This document shows, piece by piece, positions 1-5,983 of a DNA stretch of 12,523 nt. Position 1 is the first letter of the stretch; every line of letters starts with the position of its first letter. The stretch is from Synergistaceae bacterium (GTDB lineage Bacteria > Synergistota > Synergistia > Synergistales > Synergistaceae). Location of the stretch: NCBI GenBank assembly GCA_031274465.1, contig JAISQC010000193.1:1-12523 (forward strand). Reading direction: 5' to 3'. The notes beneath the pieces were generated by a model that was given only the letters and a program-made list of their open reading frames with translations, made no database searches and had not been told where the DNA came from. The translations under genes and the position numbers were made by a program.

Positions 1-1
1 C

Positions 2-886
2 CATGATTCTCTTGGAGCTGGAGGCATGTTTATCGCGATCTTCTGCGGCATCTACACGAGCATTGTCATGAGCGTTTTCGGCAAATTCTCCTTCTTCAAG
101 GAAGATTCGGCGATTCCCGATTTCGTAAGATCTTGGTTCGACTCCATGCTTCCGATCGGCATAATTCTTTGCAGCGGCTGGATTTTAGTGCTGCTCATGC
201 GCGTTGACATATACAACATGATCCTCTCGATATTTATGCCTCTTTCAGGATTGCTTGAAACCTCGTACGGTTTTGTCATCATGATGTTCGTGTACTGTTT
301 CATGTATTCCATGGGCATATCCAGTTGGGTCCTCACTCCTGTGACGAAACCAATATTGCTTGCGGCCATCACGGCGAATATAGCAATTGCCTCGGGGCAG
401 TCGGCAGGTGCCCTCAACGTCGTGACGGCGGAGACGATATATTCCGCATATCTGTGGATCGGCGGCATCGGCTGTACCTTGCCGCTTGTATTCATGATGG
501 CCAGATCAAAGTGCAAATCGATTAACGCGCTGGGCAAAGCGAGCCTCGTCCCTGGCATATTCAATATCAACGAGCCAGTAATATTCGGCGCGGTTGCATG
601 GAACCCCATCATGATGCTCCCGATGTGGTTGCAGGGGGTCGTCCTTCCGATCATCGTATGGGTTTTCACAAAGGTAATCCCGATCGCTCCGATTCCCGCG
701 TTCGTATTTGACATGTGGTATTGCCCGTTCCCATTTTCGACGTGGATCACTACGAAGGGTTTTACGGGTTTCGTGCTGCTTGTCATCGTTGCTCTGGTCT
801 CCACATTGATTTGGTATCCGTTCTTCAAATCGTACGAAAAACAGCAGATGGAAACGGAAAAAGAGCTTGAACAGGCAAGCGCATAG
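2..886 (+). CDS. PTS lactose/cellobiose-family EIIC permease (5' partial)
   Basis: Membrane component of a sugar phosphotransferase system, which would bind and translocate a beta-glucoside while EIIB phosphorylates it. The frame is open to the left edge, so the gene starts outside the window; about 294 residues are visible, against roughly 430-450 for the family, so about 140 N-terminal residues are missing. The visible part opens with an LGAGGMF stretch, as in cellobiose EIIC proteins, has many hydrophobic segments, and contains the FNINEPVIFG signature (Glu codon 572-574) followed by WNPIMMLP, diagnostic of this family. The charged tail KSYEKQQMETEKELEQ is cytoplasmic-like. The family's usual GIHG-type motif reads G-I-S-S at 314-325, so the usual His is absent. 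It is followed after 24 bases by its EIIA. The family call is firm; the sugar is inferred from the neighbouring glucosidase. The internal ATG at 26 is not the start. Confidence 0.92.
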   Translation, partial: HDSLGAGGMFIAIFCGIYTSIVMSVFGKFSFFKEDSAIPDFVRSWFDSMLPIGIILCSGWILVLLMRVDIYNMILSIFMPLSGLLETSYGFVIMMFVYCFMYSMGISSWVLTPVTKPILLAAITANIAIASGQSAGALNVVTAETIYSAYLWIGGIGCTLPLVFMMARSKCKSINALGKASLVPGIFNINEPVIFGAVAWNPIMMLPMWLQGVVLPIIVWVFTKVIPIAPIPAFVFDMWYCPFPFSTWITTKGFTGFVLLVIVALVSTLIWYPFFKSYEKQQMETEKELEQASA

Positions 887-910
887 CAGACGAAGAAGGT
901 GGCGCGCGTA

Positions 911-1276
911 ATGGAACTCGCAATGGAAAACGAAGAACTGACCAACTTATCGATGAAAATCATTCTCCACGCTGGAGACGCCCGGCAGCAGGTCTTCGAA
1001 GCCCTCAAAGGGATCGCCGGCGGCATGTACGGCGCGGCTTCGGAGAAGCTCAAACTGGCGCAGGAAAAAGTCACGCTCGCGCATGAAGTTCAGACCGATG
1101 TCATCCAGGCTGAGGCAAGGGGCGAGAGCATCGGACATTCGCTTCTGTTTGCTCACGCGCAGGATACGCTGATGGCGACCAGCAGCGAGTTGAATATCGC
1201 AAAGCAATTGCATCAGATTTTCGAGGCGTTCGACAAACGCATAGCCAAGCTCGAAGGAGGTGGGTCGCATGAATAG
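911..1276 (+). CDS. PTS lactose/cellobiose-family EIIA
   Basis: Cytoplasmic phosphocarrier that takes phosphate from HPr and hands it to EIIB. The 121-residue helical protein has the expected family length (about 100-120). It carries the AHEVQTDVIQAEARG segment and the active-site motif HAQD: His82 is the phosphorylated residue, and Asp85 corresponds to the metal-binding Asp of the trimeric lactose EIIA family. The Thr after that Asp stands where lactose EIIA often has a second His. I chose ATG 911, with the purine-rich GAAGGTGG about 8 bases before it. An in-frame GTG at 899 (four residues longer) and ATG at 923 are possible alternatives. It lies 24 bases after EIIC, and its stop overlaps the start of the glucosidase by 8 bases, so translation is probably coupled. 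Family assignment is confident. Confidence 0.93.
   Translation: MELAMENEELTNLSMKIILHAGDARQQVFEALKGIAGGMYGAASEKLKLAQEKVTLAHEVQTDVIQAEARGESIGHSLLFAHAQDTLMATSSELNIAKQLHQIFEAFDKRIAKLEGGGSHE
1254..1260 (+). promoter_or_regulatory. Ribosome binding site of the 6-phospho-beta-glucosidase
   Basis: AAGGAGG, a near-perfect Shine-Dalgarno site inside the 3' end of the EIIA gene, lies 8 bases before ATG 1269. It decides this start over the in-frame GTG at 1260. Confidence 0.85.
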
Positions 1277-2711
1277 GATGAGTTCCGTCACAGGATTTAA
1301 AAAAGGCTTCCTTTGGGGCGGCGCCGTCGCGGCAAATCAATGCGAAGGGGCGTGGCAGGAGGGCGGGAAAGGTTGGTGCGTGGCCGACATCAATGAATTT
1401 CGGGACGATATCCCTTTGAACAAGAGGTATAACGAGGAGACCACGACAAGCGCCGTCAAAAGGGCGATGGAAGACCAAGAAGGCATATATCCCAAAAGAT
1501 GGGGCATCGATTTCTATCACACGTTCAGGGAGGATTTAAAACTTCTCAAGGGGCTCGGCATCAACAGCTTTCGAACCTCCATCAACTGGGCGAGGATATT
1601 TCCGAACGGGGACGAAGCGGAGCCCAACGAGGAGGGATTGAAATTCTACGACGCGCTTATCGACGAAATAATTTCGAACGGCATGACGCCCTTGATCACG
1701 ATTTCTCACTACGAAATGCCGCTTAACCTCACGCTGAATTACGTGGGCTGGTACTCGAGGGAGGTCATAGATTTTTTCGTAAGATATTGCGAGACGTTGT
1801 TCGACCGGTACAAGGGGAAGGTAAAATATTGGATAATCGTGAACCAGATAAACCTGATAGTGCACGAATCCTTCAATCATCTGGGGATTGCCGAAGACAA
1901 GGTGGAAAATCTGCTCGAAGCAAAATATCAGGGCGTGCACAACGAGATGGTGGCGTGCGCTAAAGCCGCGAAATACGCGCGAAAAATCGACCCCGAAACG
2001 CATGTAGGCGTAAGTTTCTGCGATGGGATCAGTTATCCTGCAACCTCAAAGCCCGAGGATGTCTTTGCGACTTACAGGCGCAATCAGATGGAATATCTGT
2101 ACGGCGACGTGCTTATTCGCGGCAAATATCCGGGCTACGCGTTTCGTTTTTACGACGAGAACAATATACATATCGAATTTGGGGAGCATGACGAGGAGAT
2201 ACTCGAGAACACCGTTGATTTTATGGCAATATCATATTATTACACGAGAATCAGCGATGCTCAAAGCGTAAAGGAGAAAAAAACATCGTACGACAATCCG
2301 CACATCAAAGCTAGCGACTGGGGTTGGGGCATTGACCCAATTGGGCTGAGAACGAAGCTCAACATGTATTACGACCGTTACCAGAAGCCGATCCTTATTG
2401 CGGAAAACGGTATCGGCGCGCTCGACAAGCCCGACGCGGACGGAAATATCCATGACGATTACAGGGTCAATTACCTCCGGGAGCACATCATCCAGATGAG
2501 AGAGGCCGTGCTCGACGGGGTGGACGTAATCGGATATTATCCTTGGGGGCCTATCGACATCATCAGTTGCTCTTCCTCCGAGATGAGCAAGCGATACGGC
2601 TTCATTTATGTGGATCTGGACAACTATGGCAAAGGCTCTGGCAGGCGAAGCATGAAAGACAGCTATCACTGGTATCGGAAAGTCGTTGAATCAAACGGCG
2701 AAATTCTGTAA
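1269..2711 (+). CDS. GH1 6-phospho-beta-glucosidase (acid/base Glu replaced by Gln)
   Basis: Glycoside hydrolase family 1 enzyme, expected to cleave the phosphorylated beta-glucoside delivered by the PTS into glucose-6-phosphate and an aglycone or sugar. It has 480 residues, normal for the family. It opens with FLWGGAVAANQCEGAW, typical of phospho-glucosidases. The nucleophile motif IAENG is intact (Glu379). The phosphate-binding segment SCSSSEMSKRYGF near the C-terminus has the Ser, Lys and Tyr expected for 6-phospho substrates. The acid/base motif, normally NEIN or NEP, reads VNQIN: Gln193 replaces the catalytic Glu, as in plant myrosinases. It may therefore act on unusual linkages, form a subfamily with another acid, or be impaired. 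The start is ATG 1269, set by AAGGAGG at 1254-1260; an upstream in-frame GTG at 1260 lies within that site. It overlaps the EIIA gene by 8 bases. Confidence 0.93.
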   Translation: MNRMSSVTGFKKGFLWGGAVAANQCEGAWQEGGKGWCVADINEFRDDIPLNKRYNEETTTSAVKRAMEDQEGIYPKRWGIDFYHTFREDLKLLKGLGINSFRTSINWARIFPNGDEAEPNEEGLKFYDALIDEIISNGMTPLITISHYEMPLNLTLNYVGWYSREVIDFFVRYCETLFDRYKGKVKYWIIVNQINLIVHESFNHLGIAEDKVENLLEAKYQGVHNEMVACAKAAKYARKIDPETHVGVSFCDGISYPATSKPEDVFATYRRNQMEYLYGDVLIRGKYPGYAFRFYDENNIHIEFGEHDEEILENTVDFMAISYYYTRISDAQSVKEKKTSYDNPHIKASDWGWGIDPIGLRTKLNMYYDRYQKPILIAENGIGALDKPDADGNIHDDYRVNYLREHIIQMREAVLDGVDVIGYYPWGPIDIISCSSSEMSKRYGFIYVDLDNYGKGSGRRSMKDSYHWYRKVVESNGEIL

Positions 2712-2729
2712 CTCTAAAGAGCCGCTACA

Positions 2730-2760
2730 GCCGGGTGGCCCTTCAAAGGGTTCGCCTGGC
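2730..2760 (+). other. Intercistronic hairpin after the glucosidase gene
   Basis: An inverted repeat just after the glucosidase stop can fold into an RNA stem of 13 pairs (several G-U) with one mismatch (C2739/T2751) and a 3-base loop at 2744-2746. Its outer arms are GCCGGG and CCTGGC. No T-run follows, so it is not a standard intrinsic terminator. It may partly attenuate expression or protect or process the mRNA between the glucosidase and the transporter gene. The pairing was worked out by hand; the role is inference. Confidence 0.5.
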
Positions 2761-2811
2761 AGAGGGTGCGAGGAAGCAAATCTTGCGGCGTATTTATAAG
2801 GGCGTGTCGAT

Positions 2812-3687
2812 TTGATTTCCAAAAAAATCGCTGTCTTGTCAGTGCTTTTGGCGGGTTGCATGTGGGGCGTGCTGGGTGTCTCCGTCAGAATGCTCTCGGA
2901 GTTCGGATTTTCCGCGATTCAGATAGTCGTAACGAGGCTCCTGGTATCGGCGGCTGTGCTTGGCGTTTATTTGTTTTTCACGGACAAATCCAAAATGCGC
3001 ATGGACTTGAAAGACGTCAAATGGTTTGTAGGCACGGGGATATTCAGCATGCTTTTCTTCAATACCTGCTATTGCATCACGGTGGAACTTACCTCGCTTT
3101 CCGTAGCCGCCGTTTTGCTTTACACGTCTCCGGTTTTCGTCGTGTTGATCTCGCGGCCTGTTTTCAAAGAGAAAATCACGGCAGAAAAATGGGCGGCGGT
3201 CGCTTTATCCGTAACCGGTTGCGCGCTTGTATCGGGAATACAGGCAAGCGGTGTCTCCGGGATCCGGTCAAGCGGGATTGCGTCCGGCATCGGCGCGGCG
3301 GTCGGATATGCCCTCTATAGCGTGCTCGCAAAGATATTGCTAAAGAAATACGATTCGCTGACGATTTTGCTTTTCACTTTTGCATTTGCCGGCGCTGGCG
3401 GGCTGTTTATAACCCCAGTCCGCGAAATAGCCGTAATTGTTGGAAATGCTCCAATCGCCGCCTTTGTAATAATAGTATCGGCTATAATCTGCTGTGTTGC
3501 CCCGTATGTTTTTTATAACCGCGCGCTTAGCGCGATTCAAGCTAGCAAAGCATCCGTAATTGCGTCGATAGAGCCCATTGTGGCAACTGCGGCAGGGGTG
3601 GTCGCGTTTGGCGAAGGATTGACCTTTAGCGGGATAATCGGCACTTCACTCATATTGATTGCGATCGCGATATTGAACTCGCGATAA
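2812..3687 (+). CDS. DMT superfamily EamA-type transporter
   Basis: Integral membrane protein of the drug/metabolite transporter superfamily, with two EamA repeats (about residues 8-137 and 150-288) and about ten hydrophobic segments in 291 residues, the usual size. The first repeat ends in the typical LYTSPVFVVLISR...FKEKIT pattern, and the second in ASIEPIVATAAGVVAFGEGLT. Members export or import small metabolites; the substrate cannot be read from sequence. The start is TTG 2812: an in-frame stop at 2797-2799 leaves little choice, and TAAGGG at 2798-2802 lies about 9 bases before it. It sits 100 bases after the glucosidase, beyond a hairpin, and 24 bases before the regulator, inside the PTS operon. 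It may export an aglycone or product of beta-glucoside breakdown, but that is inference from position only. Confidence 0.88.
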   Translation: MISKKIAVLSVLLAGCMWGVLGVSVRMLSEFGFSAIQIVVTRLLVSAAVLGVYLFFTDKSKMRMDLKDVKWFVGTGIFSMLFFNTCYCITVELTSLSVAAVLLYTSPVFVVLISRPVFKEKITAEKWAAVALSVTGCALVSGIQASGVSGIRSSGIASGIGAAVGYALYSVLAKILLKKYDSLTILLFTFAFAGAGGLFITPVREIAVIVGNAPIAAFVIIVSAIICCVAPYVFYNRALSAIQASKASVIASIEPIVATAAGVVAFGEGLTFSGIIGTSLILIAIAILNSR

Positions 3688-3711
3688 CTTAGTCTCCGAG
3701 GATGGTGCAAT

Positions 3712-5634
3712 ATGAAAAGCAACTGCATCAATCTGATCAAGGCGTTGCTTGACCATGGCGGGAGCATGACCGCCAGGCATTTGGCAAGCTTGCTCGACGT
3801 AACCGAAAGAAGCGTCAAGAATTACGTTGCCGAGATTAACAGTTATGAAAGCGGGCTTATCGCATCCTCGCGCAAAGGGTATTCGATCGACCGGCCAAGG
3901 GCGAAGGCGATGCTCGCGTCAAATGAAAACCCCTCCCCGCAAACTTCGCGCGAGCGGGTCAATTACATTATCACCAAGCTTATAACCAATGACACCAGCG
4001 GCAATAAAAATGTCGATTTATATCAACTTGTGGATGAACTTTTCATCAGCTTTGAGAGCGTCAAAAAAGATATGGCGAAGGTCAAAAAAAAGCTATTGGA
4101 GTACGATTTGGTCATATTGTCCAAGGATTCACGCATCTCCATCAGCGGCGAGGAATTAGACAAAAGAAAGCTGCTCAGCCTGATATTGTACGAAGAATTC
4201 AAAAATAATATTATGAGCGTCAGCGTAATTGAAAGAGAATTTCCGGGATATGACCTCGAACTTTTGAAGTCGATAATTAAAACGCAATGCGAAAAATATC
4301 ATTACTTCATCAACGAATACGCTCTTTTAAGCCTCGTTTTGGATGTCGTCATCGGCATGGACCGCATGAAAAAAATGCGAACCTTTGGCAGCTCGCGCAA
4401 AGAGGGGAAAAGTTTCGGCATTCGGGAACAGGAATTATCGCAAGAAATTGCCCTCAGGATAGAACAAAATTTTCACATTTCATACAGCCAGCACGAATTC
4501 GAGGAACTTACCATTATTTTGATCAGCCATCTGATGAAATCTGATTTCGCCGCGCTTAACATCGATAACATACGGGATGTGGTGGGTTCGGAATGCGTTA
4601 AAATTGTCGATGACATTCGTGATTTATTGAAAAATACTTTTTTTATAGATACCAATAATAAAGATTTTTTGGTGAAATTCACCTTGCACATCAAAAATTT
4701 GCTGGTTAGGCTTGAAAACGGTTACACTACGAAAAATCCGCTTCTGGAGCATATCAAAAGTTCCTGCCCGATGATATTCGAGCTCGCCGTGGTTGTAGCG
4801 GACAGAATTAAGAAAATCACCGATTACGAGATTACGGAGGGCGAAATCGCTTATATCGCGCTTCATATCGGTAGCAATCTGGAAACGCAAAAACCCATGA
4901 GGAATATTGTCAGTTGCATAATTTATTTTCCGCAGTATTACGACTTTTCAACCAAACTTAACGAAAAAATAAAGGATATTTTCGGCGAAAGGCTGGAAAT
5001 AAAAACAGCCGTAACCTCGATAGAGGAGCTGATAGCGGCGCCAAAAGGGGATTTCGTGGTTTCTACCCTTCCAGTGTCCGATGTGGCCTCGAATTGTGTG
5101 ATGATAACGCCTTTTCTAAATGAAAAGGACATTGAAAATATCGGAAACAAGCTGGCCGAGATCGAGCTGAGAAAAAAGAAAGCGCGTTTGAAAAAAAACT
5201 TAATGCAGATTTCGAATCCTAAATTTTTTTACAAAAACACTGATTTGAAAGGCAAATATGCGGCCATCCGCTTTATGGTTGACATTATGGAAAGAGAGGG
5301 ATATGTCAAGCCCACGTTTTTTGGCGAGGTTTTGAAACGTGAAAATCAGGCTTCCACGGCATTTGGGCATATATCTGTGCCGCATTCGCTCAAAATGGAC
5401 GCGAATAAGACGGGCATGTTCGTATTGCTAAACGAAAAAAAACCGGTGCAGTGGGATGATAATTCCGTGAGCATCATCCTTCTGTTAGCCATCAATGCGG
5501 ATGAACGGGAGCTGTTCTATTATGTTTACGATAATTTGATCGTTCTGCTGCTGGAAAAAACCAATGCGGCAAAGGTCACAGCATGCAACACATATATCGA
5601 ATTTATCGAAGCGATAGTTGAGTGCTTCCAGTAG
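3712..5634 (+). CDS. PRD-containing PTS-regulated transcriptional activator (LicR/MtlR-like)
   Basis: Likely transcription activator of the PTS operon, switched by PTS phosphorylation. Of its 640 residues, about 5-60 form an N-terminal helix-turn-helix (SMTARHLASLLDVTERSVKNYV) and 85-150 a second winged-helix region. PRD1 spans about 175-290 and PRD2 about 300-410; an EIIB-like segment (about 398-480) and a C-terminal EIIA-like domain (about 505-638) follow. PRD2 keeps both expected histidines (His326 in LHIKNLLVRL, His385 in IALHIG), and the EIIA-like domain keeps its phosphorylatable His558 (SVPHS). PRD1 keeps His273 but has Asp211 where the first histidine is expected. The EIIB-like segment lacks a clear C-x-x-G-type loop; Cys402 precedes the place where it should be. 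GAGG at 3698-3701 supports ATG 3712. It is 24 bases after the transporter gene and 12 before HPr. The DNA here is notably AT-rich. It is too long and too multidomain for a BglG-type RNA antiterminator. Confidence 0.9.
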   Translation: MKSNCINLIKALLDHGGSMTARHLASLLDVTERSVKNYVAEINSYESGLIASSRKGYSIDRPRAKAMLASNENPSPQTSRERVNYIITKLITNDTSGNKNVDLYQLVDELFISFESVKKDMAKVKKKLLEYDLVILSKDSRISISGEELDKRKLLSLILYEEFKNNIMSVSVIEREFPGYDLELLKSIIKTQCEKYHYFINEYALLSLVLDVVIGMDRMKKMRTFGSSRKEGKSFGIREQELSQEIALRIEQNFHISYSQHEFEELTIILISHLMKSDFAALNIDNIRDVVGSECVKIVDDIRDLLKNTFFIDTNNKDFLVKFTLHIKNLLVRLENGYTTKNPLLEHIKSSCPMIFELAVVVADRIKKITDYEITEGEIAYIALHIGSNLETQKPMRNIVSCIIYFPQYYDFSTKLNEKIKDIFGERLEIKTAVTSIEELIAAPKGDFVVSTLPVSDVASNCVMITPFLNEKDIENIGNKLAEIELRKKKARLKKNLMQISNPKFFYKNTDLKGKYAAIRFMVDIMEREGYVKPTFFGEVLKRENQASTAFGHISVPHSLKMDANKTGMFVLLNEKKPVQWDDNSVSIILLLAINADERELFYYVYDNLIVLLLEKTNAAKVTACNTYIEFIEAIVECFQ

Positions 5635-5646
5635 GGAGGGGAAAGT

Positions 5647-5904
5647 TTGAAACAATTTGAATATATCATTGCCGATGTCACCGGAATCCACGCGAGGCCC
5701 GCCACTGTCCTCGTAAAGGCCGCTAAAGAGTATAAAAGCACGGTAAACATACAAAAGGGAGATAAAAAAGCCGACGTAAAAAGATTGATCGCATTGATGG
5801 CGCTTGGAGTGAAATACAAAGATAAAGTGCTTTTTACGATCGAAGGCGAGGATGAGGATATCGCGGCCGCAGAACTGCGAGTCTTTTGCGAGAAAAATCT
5901 ATGA
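5647..5904 (+). CDS. ptsH: HPr phosphocarrier protein (Arg at position 46)
   Basis: Small cytoplasmic phosphocarrier that moves phosphate from Enzyme I to EIIA and to PRD regulators. It has 85 residues, the normal HPr size, with the active motif GIHARPA and phosphorylated His15 and Arg17. The regulatory segment, usually K-S-I-M-x-x-M-S-L-G, reads V-K-R-L-I-A-L-M-A-L-G, so position 46 is Arg rather than the Ser used by HPr kinase/phosphorylase in Gram-positive catabolite repression. This copy should not report carbon status by Ser46 phosphorylation. The start is TTG 5647, after a strong purine-rich site (GGGAGGGG at 5634-5641) directly behind the regulator's stop. It lies 12 bases after the regulator and 79 before Enzyme I, so all appear to be one operon. 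The HPr family call is very secure; whether it is the cell's only HPr cannot be seen. Confidence 0.94.
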   Translation: MKQFEYIIADVTGIHARPATVLVKAAKEYKSTVNIQKGDKKADVKRLIALMALGVKYKDKVLFTIEGEDEDIAAAELRVFCEKNL

Positions 5905-5983
5905 TGTGCATGGCCGAATGCCGATGAATGGCGTGCATGTGCCGTTTCTGACTTATCCTTGTCTTGTGGGGAGGTGAGCTCCG

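Noticed and set aside
52..1074. Long open frame on the minus strand (340 codons) opposite EIIC and EIIA
   Set aside because: It lies antisense to two clearly recognised PTS genes, spans both of them, and its translation is rich in Ser, Met and Thr with no recognisable domain or ribosome site. It is a shadow frame.
3712..5634. BglG-type RNA-binding antiterminator
   Set aside because: The N-terminus is a DNA-binding helix-turn-helix rather than a co-antiterminator domain, and the protein has C-terminal PTS-like domains and 640 residues, so a LicR/MtlR-type activator fits better.
5905..5983. Possible internal promoter or hairpin between HPr and Enzyme I
   Set aside because: A repeated TGCATG and weak complementarity are present, but no good -10/-35 pair and only about six paired bases; not enough to call.
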